Notes: generated by a model from the letters alone, not told the origin. DNA of 64,000 nt from Ampullaceana balthica (GCA_944989445.1 CALYLW010000013.1:1026566-1090565), one strand, 5' to 3'; positions 45,901 through 58,688 are shown, counted from the first letter of the stretch. A program made the numbers and translations.

Positions 45901-48900
45901 TTGTTTTGTTGTCGTTGTTTTGTTGTTGTTGTTGTTGTAGTTGTTTTGTTGTTGTTTGTTGCAGTTGTTGTTTTTGTTGTTTTTGCTGTTGTTGTTGTTG
46001 TAGTTGTTGTTTTGTTGTTGTTGCTGTTGTAGTTGTTTTTTTTTGTGTTGTTGTTTTGTTTTTGTTGTTGCAGTTGTTGTTTTTGTTGCTGTTGTTGTTT
46101 TTGCTGTTGTTGTTGTTGTTGTTGTCCACATCCCTTGCCCTGCGACGACAATGTCCTTCATGTTGTTGTTGCTTTGTTGTTGTTGCTGTTGTTGTAGTTG
46201 TTTTGTTGTTGTTGCTTTGTTGTTGTTTTTGTTGCTGTTGTTGTTAAACCTGGGAAAAACCGGGTACTTGCCCCTAGTGTTCAATAATTCACCAACCATG
46301 ACCACGATTATTTCCATTCACAATATCAATTCCAGCATCTTGAATAAGTTGCTTAGCTTTTGAGATGGTATTTTTGCTTCCAGATAATTCAACAGAATTT
46401 CTGCCAGATGAGTCACTGTCACTAGAAACCTTTCTCCGAAAACCACTGTCTGTTTCTGTGTCTCTGATTCTGTTCAATACACACCCCATTATTCTTCCTA
46501 TTTCAGATGATTCCACACATATGGTCTCAGACTCACCATCACCATGATCTCCATCTCTGCGACTAGGGCCTTAATCACTTCTGCCATATACGTGATTGTC
46601 AATAGTGGCTACAGTGTCACTAGTTCTTGTTTCTTCTTGACTCATCTTTCTTCTATCATCCATGTCTTGGTTTTCATTCTTCCTCCATGGTTGATCATAA
46701 TTTCTTTTTCTGAAATCAAAACAATATTTCCCTCTCCATGATCGTCTACTTTAATTATAATCTCTATATATGAAATTATGATTATATCTGCCACTCCATG
46801 ATTGTCTACCTTGATCATAATCTCTATATCTGGAATTATGATTATATTTTTCTCTCTATGATTGTCTACCTTTGTTTTCAAAGTGATCCTGTCTTGATTT
46901 TTCTTCTGTATTATTTCTTATAGGGCTGCCATTAGGCGACATCCTATTTGGTTGTCCTTTATTGTGGTAACACTGCCTCGCCATATGTCCTGGCTTGTTA
47001 GAGTACCAGCAAATAGTTTGTCTGTTGCTTTGGTTTAGCAGACACTGGTTTCTCATTCCTTGTCTTTTTTCTTGGTTATTATTTTGTACTGCTGAAAAGA
47101 TATCTTGTCTTTTATCCGTTTCCACATTTTGATGAGAGTCTTTGAATGTGCGTAATGCATTTGTTAGCTCTGCTTGAGTACAAACTTTCTTATCAGTTAA
47201 ATATGTGAATAGAGCTGGTGTTGCATTTTCTAGGAACTTTTGGCTCCATCTCTAGACACCATGTCTAGTATGGCCTTTGGCTTGCTTGTATCTATTGCTG
47301 TAAGTTCCAGCCATTTTGTTAATTTAACTTGTGCTTCATATACTATGATCTGTGGATCTTTGTCCATCTTAATTATCATTTCATGAAATTCTTTTCTTTA
47401 ATCATTTTCTGACTTCCCAAAATGACATAGAAGTGCCTTTTTGACATTGTTATATATGCTTTTGTCTTCTTTGGCTATACTGTTGTAAGCTTCAAATACT
47501 TCTCTAGTTAGTTGAGTCATCAGTTGTGCTGGCCAATCTTTTTCTTCATAACTCTTCATGGCCATTATGGATTCAAAATAATCCAGATAAACATTCATTT
47601 TTTCTTTCTTGCCATAATATTTTCTAACTTTGATTGTATCCTTCGGTGTTGACTTTACATTTGAGTCATTACCAGGAGTGTAGCCTTTGCTCTGTAGATC
47701 AATTTGTAGTTTTAAGTTGTCATTTTTAAGTTGTTCAAGTTCTCTTCTTGCAACTTTTTCATCTCTTTCAATCATTTATTTTTGCTTCTCTTCTTCTTTA
47801 GTCTTTAGCTTCCTTGACTTTCTCTTCTTTGAAATCTTTCATTTCTTTTTCACTTAATCCAATCTTTTCTGCTATGGCAGTGAATTTTTCATAATAATCC
47901 ATGTTTTATGAAATTATATGAGTCAAGCAATTCAGTAATGAATGTAAGTAATTATTTATTTAGGTGTAAATCCTCCAAATGAGAAAATCTTGAATTCAAA
48001 ATATGTTAATTCCAAACAAGTGACACATCTAAACCATTAAATTTAATTTTGACAAAATGAGGCAACAAAGTATCCTCACACGGGATCTTAATATACTATA
48101 TATATACGCTCCCTCAGATTGACAAAACACATCCGATGGTCCAAAGTTTTGAATAAAATAATTCACTTAGTCAAATTTTCCAATTTCCGAACTTTAGTGT
48201 AGTTTTTAGACACTTCAGTTCAATCCATTAATCCAAATTACAATCCTCTTAATTTCCACAAAATGAATGAATACAAAGTCACTCCTTCAGTCGATTGTGA
48301 ATTCACTAATATTATTAGTTATTGAAAGTTACTAATGAGTTCCTGGATTCATCGATTTAAACAGCTGTTCATAGCTTCTTAAAGGTCAAGGTTTGTTTAC
48401 GGTTATTTCTTTGAATCGATTAGTAATAGCGTATAGTAAGCATGTTGACGTTGAAACTGTGTGCTCAGGATACCTTGACCCAGATTCAGTACGCGTAGCT
48501 GGAATGTGTGCAGTCAAGCCGCCATTTTGAAAACTTCTTATCTGACATATTTCATCAATTTACAAAAGTTTATTCACTGCTGCTTACGGCCTTGAATATT
48601 CACAAATTACGATGGCTCACAATATTTCTTCTTTTAATGAAGAATACTTCACTTTATTGAAAACAAAATAATTAGCACTTCCACGATGACCTCGTTTCTG
48701 TACCGTGATAATAGAATCATTCGTAATATTAATTTTCTTCTGACACCAATGTAACCAGTTGGTTTTATATATATGAGTGTATTGTAGGCGTTCTCACATA
48801 TCACAAACTTTCGTGCAATAAATCCTTGAAATACTATTGTCAACAAAATAACTTTAATATGCACACTATATACAGAAATATCAAATTGAGGTTACACTTC

Positions 48901-51900
48901 GTGGAAACATCATCACTGCATCTAGCCATCTTGAATAACACTCTAGAACCTTCTTCCCGTGCTTTCACTCACGTGACCTCTCCGTCATCCAACTCGTGAT
49001 TCACACGTGACGACTATTCGTAACACTAGCAACATCCTTTCATTTTTAAATTTACAGTTGAACTGGGTTATGTCGACGGCCTAGGGGTTTGCCAAAAAGT
49101 GTCGAGATAAACGAAAACCAATGTGGCTGCAAAATATTAACATGTGCTTGAAATAACTTTATGTACATGATGTGCGTTAATAAATGAGAATGTACAAGCA
49201 CATGTTTTTGGAGTTTTTTTTTACACAACAGCGTTGCCATTATTAAAGTTATTTGTTTGATGAAGTGATCAGCATGCTATAAAATGTACATACATGTTGT
49301 TCACATCAAACGCGCACTGTGTGTTAGTTCTTGTACAGTGCCTCGACAACTAAGCAAATTAAAAATTTAAAAAATCATTCCTTAGCCCTAGGCGAAGTAA
49401 ACTAATAGTGATGACGTGTGTATTATTTATATACCGGAATATGGAGAAAGCGATTTGAAGTCACCGTCGCTCACGTTAGCCTCGTATTCTGCCCTGCATC
49501 TTAACCGTATCACAACAAAAATGAACTTCGGGTAATGAGCTAATACAGGCTTACTGAAGTTGCGGTTAACCGTTCCTGATTAAACGGGACCAGTCCTGAT
49601 CTGAGGATCGGTTTGAACAACCTTAAAAAAAGCCAGTTTTACTGTCTGGTCCGTATTTTCCCTTAAATTTTTTAGAAACAACAAGGGAAGGCGTCAAATT
49701 TTCGCCTCGCGAGGTCTGCTGGTGATGTCACAGCCCGCTTGCGTTCAGCTCTCAGCGCTGTTACTTCTGGTACTATGCTTCGGAAACTAAGCGAATAAAT
49801 TTTTTAAATTAAAAATCGTTCACTAGTGAACTCCACTAACAGTGATGACATGTATTTTTATATTATTTATAGATGCGTCTTATATACGCAAAAATACGGT
49901 AGTGAGATGGTGGAGTGGCATCGATAACTAACATTTTCAAAACTGGCAAATTGGTCATGGGTATCGAGATAACCAACGTTAAGTGGCAAATTTGGCCATA
50001 TTTTGTGCTCGAGATATTAGGGTTCGGCGACATAAAGGAATCGACATAACCGATGAGAAAATACTAAGAAAAAGAGAGAATTTGGCAGTTCCACTTCAAA
50101 AATGTCGACTTAATAGGGTTGACGAGTTAACCGAGGTCGAGATAAGTGGGTTCGACTGTACTTACTTATCTCAGTACTTATCTCATCTGTTACAGACACT
50201 CTTTCTATACATAAGATTACTGCTTACTTAATAAGACATTAATAATATAATAGAATATCAATAATGTTTTTGAAAAAAGGGCTTACAAAAATAAGTCTAC
50301 TAGTGCTAAAAATAATCATGAAATTAAATTAGAGTTATACCTCATTATACTTCATTACAATTTCAATTACTGTGTAGTTGATTACGCTTAAATTATTCAT
50401 TACAAACAAATCTATTTACAGATTAAACAGGACCAGTTCTTATCTTATACCAGTTAACCATTAAATAAATTTAAATAGGATATTTAAAAAAGTTTTTTAG
50501 TTTTATTTTTTGTAACTTGGTCTGTAATTTTTATATCTGATATCTCATTGACTTTACCAGTGTGGAATACAGTCATAATGCTCTTTCTATTTGCAGGCAT
50601 TATTCCAAGATTTTTACTTCCAAGGCTTCCATACTTTCAAGTTGGTCCAGATGTTGGACCTTTAATTTTCTTTGATGTCAACAACGATGCCAGCAAAATT
50701 CGATGGGAGAGAGAAGCGAACAGTAGAAAAGCAATACAAGAGGCCATGAAAAGTATTGTATATTGCTTGAAGATACTGATTTTAAATATTTAATAATTGT
50801 CAAGTAGTCTAATGCTTACACTTTCATGGCCTATGTATCATATTAGTATGTTATCAATTTGTCTCATTAAATCCATTTATTATAGAGGGAGGGTGGGGGA
50901 ATTTTCAGTATGCTTGTGGATGTAAGTGCATTTAGTACAAATTCTACAATAATCCTCTAAAATTCTGAAATTCTAAATTTTAGGGTGGGGGGCAAAGGGT
51001 AAAGATGCTTAATTAAGTATGAGAGAACTTAAAAATATTCAGATTGAAAATATTACCGTCTTTACTTTGTGGATCTCTTATTCTTTCACATTTATTTAGT
51101 AGTAAATTGTAATTTTCTACAATTTTCATTATCAAATTCCTGATTCAGTGGCATGTGACATTTGAACTAGCAGCTGTTTATACATTTTTAGTCTCCCTCA
51201 GTTGGTCTTAAATGTTGTTTATGAAATCTGCCTATAGTCTCAGGAAATGACAGAGTCTTAAAGTCCTGGGCATCATGACATTAAATATAAACAATCTTTG
51301 CAAAATGTGTCTTTATCAACTCATGATATGATAAAGTGATCTTTTAGAACTTCATTTATTTGATAATTAATAATTGAGCTTTATTAATTCTTTTGTTCCC
51401 TTTTAAATATTTTTGACTCATTTGATCAAACTCCAGATGACAAGGTTCATATGATATCTGGTGATGTCATTTTGAAAGGTCAAGGAACAAAATCTCAAAA
51501 GTTGATTCCAATAATGGCCAGACCACCATCTTTGGAAAGTGACATAACTCTGAAAGACTGGTTGCAAGAAGTCAAATATGGCAGCAAAGGGATCAGACTA
51601 CACATTCATTCAGTGGAGGCTGTGGACATCACATTCCAAATTTTGAATGATTTTGATAAACTGGTAAGAAACTGGTTTTCAGTGATGGCCCTTTGTTACA
51701 AGGGAACATGTGTTACCAATTACCCATCACCTTTTAATACTGTAGTGCAGGGGTTCCCAACCTTTTTGTAGTCTAGAGTACATTCTAAAATATCGGTAGG
51801 GTGGCGAGCACCACCTATTTTTAATCGACAAACTCCTTCCATAACTTCTCATTTTCCCATAATTATATTTTATTATATTCATAATTTATCTATAAATAAT

Positions 51901-54900
51901 AAACAACGTTTCCAAATAATAAAATTATTATTCAAATTGAATACACACAGAGAAATGTATTTACAAAACGTGCAAAATTAAATAAAAAAACACAAATACA
52001 AAGAAAACATTTTACAAAAAAATATAATATCAATATGTCAATATAATCTTTGGCATTGCATATCATTGGCCAGTGCCTTATAATTAGGAGAGTACGACGA
52101 TAATCATGTTAGCAAACAATCATAAAGATGCTCATCGGTAAGTCGAGATCTATATCTTGATTTTATTAAGATCATTTTTGAAAAAAATGATTCGCATAAA
52201 TATGTCGAACCGAAAAATGATTCAATTTTTTTGCCGCTTTTTCAAAAATGGGAACTTTTCAATGTGCACTGTATTCCAAAAGGTATTAAGGATTTTAGCA
52301 AAATATCATTCTTATTAAGGACCAAAATTTCTAACTCTAGTTCTTCTGTCTTACCTTGAACAAAATCTGCAATACATGCAGCCATTTCCATTACATTTAT
52401 TTGGCAAGTAAAAGGATTGATACAGAAGGAAACAATTGGCTCGATATGTGTAAACTGCAAAAATCTCTCCTCAAACTGTTTTTAACACTTGAAGATGCTT
52501 AATAAATAATGACCTGTTTAGTTCATTGTTACCTAGCATTTTATTCATATGTATGAAATGCACGAGAGAATCGATCTGCAGATGTGATATCAACAAATCC
52601 AATTTAGCTTTAAATGACTTTACAGAGCTTATCATTTCAGCTATGTTTTTATCTTTCCCCTGCAACTCCAGATTTAAAGAATTCAATTTTTCCATGATGT
52701 CTGCGAGAAATCCCAAATCAATCAGCCAGCGAGAGTCAGCTAGTTCATCATAATTTTCCTTTTTATCGTTTATAAATGTTTTTATTTCTTCAATTAAACT
52801 CAGAAATCTTGTAAGAACCTTTCCTTTACTGAGCCAACGAATGTCAGTATGCAGAATAAGATCATGTTCTTTATCTTCAGTATCTTCTAACAGGGCCTTG
52901 AAAAGTCTGTGTTGCAAAGGAGCTGCTCGAATAGAATTGATTATTTTTGTAACTATTTTCATAACGTGTTCAAATGGCAATATTTTACAACACAGAACTT
53001 CCTGGGGGATAATACAGTGGTAGGACATAAAGTTTGAAAATGATTCATCCTTCTTGCAGAGGGCAATAAATCCTTTGTTTTTACCTATCATTGCTGGTGC
53101 CCCATCGGTGGTTTTCCTAGACAGCTTGTGCAAAAGCATATTTATTAACTTGGCGTATGTTCTGAATGTATTCTAAATATACTCACCCTTTGTCTGTGCT
53201 TTTATAGGTAATATTTGCAACATATCCTCTTTTACTGTGAAGTTAATAAATACCATTCTCACCATAACTGATAACTGTGCGGTGTCTGATATACCTGTTG
53301 GCTTGTCAAATTGTAGCGAGAACCAGTCACACATTTCCTAGTCAGTCTTTAACTGAGTTTGTATCTTAGTAGAAATTGCATGTATTCTTTTTGGGACAGT
53401 GTTATTTGTCGATTGTAGGTCCTGTATTGCTGAGGCAATCTCACGTTTGTTAGAAAATCCATCATACAAACAATAGTTCCTTAAACAAGTCACCATCAAT
53501 GAAAGGTTTCTTCTTTTTTTGCGAGCATGTGAGAAATTTTGAAAAAAGCAATGATGGCCTTTTTAGAATTTTCCACATGTCTAGACAGTCAAGTGAAAAC
53601 AATCTGTTGAGTAATTAGACTTGATTCTAGTTGACATATTTTTTTCTTTCTTACTTTAGATTTAAGTGGATAACTCACATCAAAAGTGACATGAATAGTT
53701 CACATTTTCAATTAATGTTTATGAAAAAATATTTTTTTCTGTCGAATAGTGGCGGGCACATACAAATCGTTCCGCGGGCTCCATGGTGCCTGCGGGCACG
53801 GGGTTGGGAACCTCTGCTGTAGTGTATTATTGTGAACAATTAAAATGTAGTCTTTTGCATTCTTTCTACCAGAATCGGATAAAATTTCCAGTGTGGATTC
53901 ACGCTAATGTGCTGAAAGGACCTCATGGAGAAGGACCTGTTATAGATTATCATCGTTTCATTAGGACACAGCAGCAAATGTTTCCAAAGTATTCTCAATT
54001 CTTCTTCACAAAACTACTAATTTTATCATTTTCTTTTTTAAAATCCTAAATTTAAAAAAAAAGATGTTAAATAATAAAATTAATTTGTACATTTTCCAAA
54101 TAATTTAATTTATTTATTCATAGTAATGCAAAATTTAGCAGACCTATTTTTATAAGTTTGAATTTTGATCAGATTTATTTATTCTCCTTATAACTAATGT
54201 TTAAATGTAAAAGGAATTCAAGTTAAATTTGATTGATGACTACTTTGTGTAATATTCTATTTCTAAGGTGCACAATATCTCTGGGATGGACAACAGGCAC
54301 ACACACTGACTTGTCACAAAGTGCTTATACGTGGGATTCTGTTTGGGATATGCTTAATTTCATACAGGAATTTGAATTTGTAGATCAGCATTTTGTATTC
54401 CAGGTAAATCATAAAATTAAGTGTTTAAATGATAGAAAATTCTTTGATGAAACTTTAGTCTCTGTTGAGTAATGCCAAATAATGACATCGTCTTACTGTT
54501 GAGTAATGCTAAATGGTTGCATCATCTTATTTTATCCTCATATGTTCAACGTTTAAAGCCCCTTAAGGTTTTCTGTAAACTTCCGCCTCAGTCCTGTAAG
54601 GATTTCCCATTTATTGCGATCAACTGGTTATACATTTTTAAAAATTTGCGGAAAATGTATTTATATTATTATTGTCATACTGACTTCATCTTTTAGAATA
54701 AGAATGGTTATTTTACGTATCCAAAAGACTGTATTGAGTTTAATACTATTTTACCTGTAGTTTAGTACAATTATTTTTACAAAAAAGTATAGCGAAATCA
54801 CATCTTCAAAGAAAAAAACACAAAAACTACCACAAAACTTCGCGAATCGAGTGATAACACTAGCGAAAGCAAACACCGCCATTTCCAGAAGTCGACTAAA

Positions 54901-55966
54901 GCTTCTCTCACTAAATGAAGAGTTTCTACTTTCTATGATTTCTTTCTAAAGAGAGCGCTATTGAGACGTGTTTTACAGCGATTTGGGAATAGAGACAAGG
55001 CGCGCATTACCACGCTTTGGGGCATTAAACGTTAATGAGTTGAAGCAAAATTTTATCTAAATAGGGTGTTGGGAGCTGTTACAATAATGTTGTGTTATTC
55101 CTCAGGCAAGGCTTTCCTTGATACACAACTCAGTTCCTCAGTTGAAATGGCTGTGTGATAATGTCAAGCACTCCAGTCTTATGATCTGGCATGAAGAGAA
55201 TGACTTGGTGGTCAACGAGGACGTTATGTACGTGGCCTATCGCATTCCACCTCATGGAGTTTACTTTGATTTAAATCATGATCGTTTCCAGCTGTTACTG
55301 GATCAGTACCGTCACTTCTCCCGAGACAAGGTAGATCCCCTAGTGTTGAAAAGGGATGAGGTTGTCTTCAAGCCAGATGCATGGTGGAAAATGGGATTTC
55401 ATAGACAGAAGAACTCAGTTCTGGCAAGCACGGAAGGAATAATCCTCACAAATAATATAGTTTACATAACCTCAAAGTCAAAGTACATGCCGACCCCAGA
55501 AATCTACATTCAAGGTAGAATCCAGTTTTTTAACAGAGACAACAGAGAGGCTGAGGACCATGTCACTGGGCTGAACATTTATCTGAGACCTACCAAGTAT
55601 GATCACTTTGAAAAAATTGACGGCATTAGATGCTTTATTGGCGTCGGTGGGGAGATAGAAGTCACTGGCAGTAATTTACCAGATGATGTTGAAAAATTCA
55701 GAAAAGCTGCCCGGGTCACTCCAACACAAGCCAATTGCTTCCGTTTCAAAATAGTCGATGAGAGATTTCAGGTGACATTTGCTGTGACATCACTGCATGA
55801 TTGTACGACCTTGGCAAGTGTTGCAGACACAGAGCCCTTAGTTGCCCTGTTAACTGTTCCACTGCCAGCCAAACTGGACACCAGAGAGCAGCGTCCATTT
55901 GTTCTTAAATTGGAGGATTCCAAAAGGCAAGTCTTGATTGATGAGCTCAGCATCAAACACAAATGA
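42981..55966 (+). CDS. FAM151/menorin-family membrane protein, six exons
   Basis: Exons 42981-43194, 50597-50752, 51437-51663, 53873-53988, 54268-54403 and 55106-55966 join in phase to 569 residues plus TGA. Residues 1-50 are polar, 51-69 (CLIAQIVGGFLVLYIYYTL) form a membrane anchor, suggesting a type II protein with its main body outside the cytosol. The body matches the FAM151/menorin family (DUF2181): DVILKGQG, IPIMARPPS, FPVWIHANVLKGP, SLGWTTGTHTDLSQSAYT, LMIWHEENDLV. The length is near FAM151A and longer than FAM151B. In nematodes the menorin MNR-1 patterns sensory dendrites; the enzymatic role of the family is unclear to me. The start is the first ATG in the exon that has no upstream in-frame alternative outside the MITE. 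Two large insertions sit in introns 1 and 3. Confidence 0.9.
43221..43284. repeat. Palindrome/hairpin in FAM151 intron 1
   Basis: The segment around 43259-43283 contains a perfect palindrome (TGCTACGACTAGTCGTAGCA). A shortened relative, CTACTGCTAGTCGTAACAATA, precedes it in inverted orientation. It starts about 27 bp after the exon 1 donor. Confidence 0.7.
43821..44083 (-). repeat. 3' LTR
   Basis: 263-bp copy of the LTR. On the minus strand it starts TGTCACGTGTGAATCAC and ends CCAACTGGTTACA. Compared with the other LTR it lacks 13 bp after TGT. Confidence 0.88.
44514..45466 (+). mobile_element. 5'-truncated non-LTR retrotransposon (LINE)
   Basis: Reverse-transcriptase 3' half: LIYINDLP, then VRLFADDCIIY with the catalytic FADD motif, FHPEKCQLLRV, KYLGVLI, LVRPVLEYASSVWDP and IQKRAARFITG, ordered as in Jockey/CR1/I-type elements. 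A frameshift near 45160 moves the reading to FFPSGIRAWNGLPEE, the usual C-terminal end. The 3' end is GAAGGAGCGTCTGTA followed by GATAAGATAAGATA repeats. The missing 5' part and the frameshift show it is dead. It is inserted in the LTR element, opposite to its gag. Confidence 0.92.
45855..46245. repeat. GTT/CAA trinucleotide microsatellite
   Basis: About 390 bp dominated by GTT (plus strand), interrupted by GTA, GCT and a non-repetitive stretch near 46126-46160. Long low-complexity frames (polyQ/N/T on minus, V/C/F/L on plus) come from the repeat. Confidence 0.95.
46289..47902 (-). pseudogene. Decayed gag with zinc-knuckle-like motif, RG repeats and KH-like domain
   Basis: Start ATG at plus 47900-47902 (MDYYEKFTAIAEKIGLS). 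A capsid-like region at 47398-47775 (NVYLDYFESIMAM, KDWPAQLMTQLT, VKKALLCHFGKSEND) resembles gypsy gag. A zinc-knuckle-like CWYSNKPGHMARQC follows at 46856-47125, with the second Cys replaced by Ser. In the same frame, broken only by TAG at 46856 and two TAA codons near 46765 and 46570, three YRDY-type units rich in Arg/Gly lead to VESSEIGRIMG...NSVELSGSKNTISKAKQLI (46289-46516). That last part has the pattern of a KH RNA-binding domain with a degraded GXXG loop (GCVL). One frameshift separates the capsid-like part from the knuckle. Confidence 0.75.
48750..49025 (-). repeat. 5' LTR
   Basis: 276-bp LTR; on the minus strand it starts TGTTACGAATAGTCGTCACG and ends CCAACTGGTTACA, immediately followed by the tRNA-Leu-type primer-binding site. 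Confidence 0.88.
49055..50158. mobile_element. Tigger/pogo-like element, internally deleted
   Basis: Ends CAGTTGAACTGGGTTATGTC and (other strand) CAGTCGAACCCACTTATCTC, flanked by TA on both sides, as in Tc1/mariner-pogo elements. About 1.1 kb, with no transposase frame. Inside are two related blocks at about 49340-49450 and 49780-49900 (ACTAAGCRAAT... GTGATGAC), the second ending in a TACCGTATTTTTGCGTATAT motif, probably another MITE. Confidence 0.8.
50159..50225 (-). mobile_element. LINE/SINE 3'-end scrap
   Basis: On the minus strand reads CTTATGTATAGAAAGAGTGT and then CTGTAACAGATGAGATAAG, a diverged relative of the LINE and SINE tails at 45420, 24420 and 33475. Confidence 0.6.
51748..53816 (-). 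mobile_element. GTF2IRD2/SCAND3-like hAT in FAM151 intron 3
   Basis: Ends CAGGGGTTCCCAACCTTTTT and (other strand) CAGAGGTTCCCAACCCCGTG; perfect 8-bp duplication CTGTAGTG at 51740-51747 and 53817-53824. A 222-codon minus-strand frame (52471-53139) carries KTTDGAPAMIG, HTDIRWLSKGKVL and LNSLNLELQGKDKNI, typical of this transposase class; 52242-52460 holds the next fragment. The N-terminal finger and intact C-terminus are missing. The right end lies 56 bp before FAM151 exon 4. Confidence 0.93.
54404..55105 (+). other. FAM151 intron 5, no feature seen
   Basis: AT-rich intron of about 700 bp before the terminal coding exon. It has no clear repeat or mobile element. Confidence 0.6.
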
Positions 55967-56050
55967 AGGCTTCAATTAGTGGTCAAGCTAAAATTATGAA
56001 ATTTTCTTATTTAGAGATGGCAATAAATTTGAGAATTTCTTCTTAACTTT
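55967..56050 (+). other. FAM151 3' UTR start with polyadenylation signal
   Basis: AATAAA at 56022-56027 lies 56 bp after the TGA. Further signals occur downstream (for example near 57400), so the UTR length is uncertain. Confidence 0.5.
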
Positions 56051-56968
56051 AAAAGGTTGTTTTTTGCTGAAGCAGTGGAAGTTTCTTCTTTAAAATCAGC
56101 ACTTTTACTTTTGTACATCTACATATCTCTACATTCCAAAATAATTTGTGTGATGGATCTTTTGTATATCTAAATATTTTTACATTAAAAAATAATATGT
56201 GTGGGATTTTTTCATGTTCAAGTTTGTAGAAGAAGAAGACAATGTATTTTTACACAGAAATTTGATGTAAATGATGACTTTTAAAAAGTTGTGTTTTGTG
56301 AAAATTTTTACTGTTTTTGTAGGTTATATAACTTATAAATATTTTTAATATTAAAAAAATTATTAGTTAGTGAATGTTAATAAATTTTTCATTTTAATTA
56401 ATTATTCATTAATACCTTTATACAATTTAATATTTGCAATCTTAAGATTTAATGTGGTACTGGCAATAGAGACACTTATTATAAATATTATGTGTTAGCA
56501 CAACCTGTGAATAAATGATCTTACTTAAAACAAAAGAATCTGAGCTTTGAGGTTCAAAGACAACAGCCTGGGTATACAGAAAACACTGTAAATATTGTGT
56601 GACAAAGAAAAAGACCTGGTTTGTACTGTTATAGATCAACTATATCACTGTAATTAATCATTGCCCATTATATAACAAAGAAAAAGACCTTGTAATGTTA
56701 TAGATTAACTATGACACTGTAATTAATCATTGTCCAGTCTTAGGTATTATTTCTGGGTATTTCTACTGCCACTTCCTGTAACAATTATTGCATGTTAAGG
56801 AAATATAAAGGAGAGAAAAGTTAATACTCATATCACAGATCTGTTTTTTGTGTTTTAAAAAGATTTTTTCTGTAAATTCCCCTAAAGGATTTATGAAACA
56901 TTGTTCACTAAAAGTAAGACTATGCATATTCTAAATTACAAGGACCAGAATTAATAAATAGCAATATC

Positions 56969-57215
56969 CAGTGATTTTTTTGTGTAAAAAAAATAGGTGC
57001 CTGTACTCAGTGATGGATTGCCTAACTTTTAACTTTTTCGAGGTTCGCACCACAATGCAAGCTAAATCACAACTGCAAAGATACTAAATGTCTAAAACAA
57101 TTTTATTTTATAATTAAGCAATAATAATGAACGTTAAAATACAAGAAAAGTAATAATTTTTGAAAAAGGTGTCGGTACCCCGTACCGGTGCGTACCGTCA
57201 CAAAAAAAAGCACTG
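56969..57215. mobile_element. 247-bp hAT-type MITE
   Basis: Ends CAGTGATTTTTTTGTG and (other strand) CAGTGCTTTTTTTTGTG; perfect 8-bp duplication GCAATATC at 56961-56968 and 57216-57223. No coding capacity. Confidence 0.92.
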
Positions 57216-58688
57216 GCAATATCCCTTTACATGAGATTGTGGTTGTGCTATGCAATGGCTCAGTGAAAATATCCTTACCTTTCTGATTATGTTATTGATA
57301 CAAAATGATGCATTCCATTGTATTCTGTTTACTTATAACGTACATTTTTAAACTATACAATTATTTTTCGTATACTCGGTTGAGAAATTGTAAATGAAGA
57401 ATGTAAATAAATGATTTTTTTAAATAAAGAAAAATTAAGATTTTATTTTGTTAATGAAGCTTTCTTTTAATTGCACTGGGTTCTGGCATTGTTATGTAGT
57501 GCACATTACCATAATCTCTACCTCTAGTTAATGAAAAGTTGTGCTCTGGCTTTATGTACATGCACACTTTTTTTTTCCTGTAGTTATTGTGGGATAAATG
57601 CATACCACATAACATGGATTTGGGAATCTCTTACATTTGTCCCTAAGTGATTTTCACGATAATGATGTCATTAAAAATTTATTAAGGCATGGCAGTTCGG
57701 TCCATTACTCGGGTTCTCTTGAGGTCTCGAGGTTTAGCAACATGAAATCAACAAGGTAAGGCAAATGTTTATTTAACATGTAAATCAGTGATTCCCAAAG
57801 TGGGCTCTACACTGAAGCGATCCAGGGGGACCCGTGGAGGCCACGAGTCAATTTTGGGGGTGGTGAATAACTGTAATGGGGCGTGAAAGCATTAAAAAGG
57901 AAGAGAAGATTTAGAAAAAAAAATGATTTATGTATGCCGCTCAAAAGGTTTAGTTAAAAAAAAACAACGTTTTGGACGTTTGGTTACTGCATACTCCCTC
58001 ACTTGCATTTAGTTTTTTTTATATGTGCAATTGCGCAATTCCAGACTGCAAGAACATTTGAAATGAAATTAACGGGGATAAAAAATATAAGGATTTATCT
58101 CATTAAAAAAAACTAAAAGACAAATTTATGAAACAAGTGACTTTGACAAAACTCTTTTCAACAGCAACCACACATGATGGCAATGGCTTGCTAGCTTCTT
58201 ACAATATTTAATAATGCAATCGGGTAAACCACATACTATTGGTAAAGAATAAATTATACCAGCTATAAGTGAATTAATACGGACTGTGATACATAAGCAA
58301 ACATCTGATATTATCAAGAAAAATTTGTTTAGTAATAATACATTGCAAATAAGAATTGATGAAAAGGCTCAAGGTGTTGAAGATTCATTGTGTGGCTATT
58401 TAAAAACATCTCTGTTTTCTATTCAACTTAAGGAGTCAACTTTGCATGGAAATGAAGCTTTACTTTTGTCATACATGCGGTTCACAAAGCAAGAACAAAT
58501 TTGCCAAGAATTATTATTTGATAAATATTTGCAAACTGATTCCAAAAATTCACTAAAAATTATGAATTTAAATTCAAAAGCGGCTACCAACAATTCTGGC
58601 TGGAAAAGGAGATCCTGAATTATGAGCTGTAATTTAAAATTTCTTAATTACATTTCCTTCATCATATTTAGTAGAAAGTAGATTCAGT

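Larger units (their letters stand above)
43821..49025 (-). mobile_element. Gypsy-like LTR retrotransposon without visible pol
   Basis: Two LTRs: 48750-49025 (5' LTR on the minus strand, 276 bp) and 43821-44083 (3' LTR, 263 bp). They are highly similar, the second lacking 13 bp near its start. LTRs begin TGT and end GGTTACA. Flanks ATAGC and CTAGC differ by one base, consistent with a 5-bp duplication. Directly after the 5' LTR the minus strand reads TTGGTGTCAGAAG, a primer-binding site matching the 3' end of tRNA-Leu. A purine-rich GAAGGATGGGGTGAA precedes the 3' LTR. A gag-like frame is present at 46289-47902. I see no protease, RT or integrase of its own; the internal RT belongs to an inserted LINE on the opposite strand. 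Confidence 0.88.

Noticed and set aside
45785..46363. PolyQ/polyN or Val/Cys-rich proteins
   Set aside because: Low-complexity frames produced by a GTT/CAA microsatellite.
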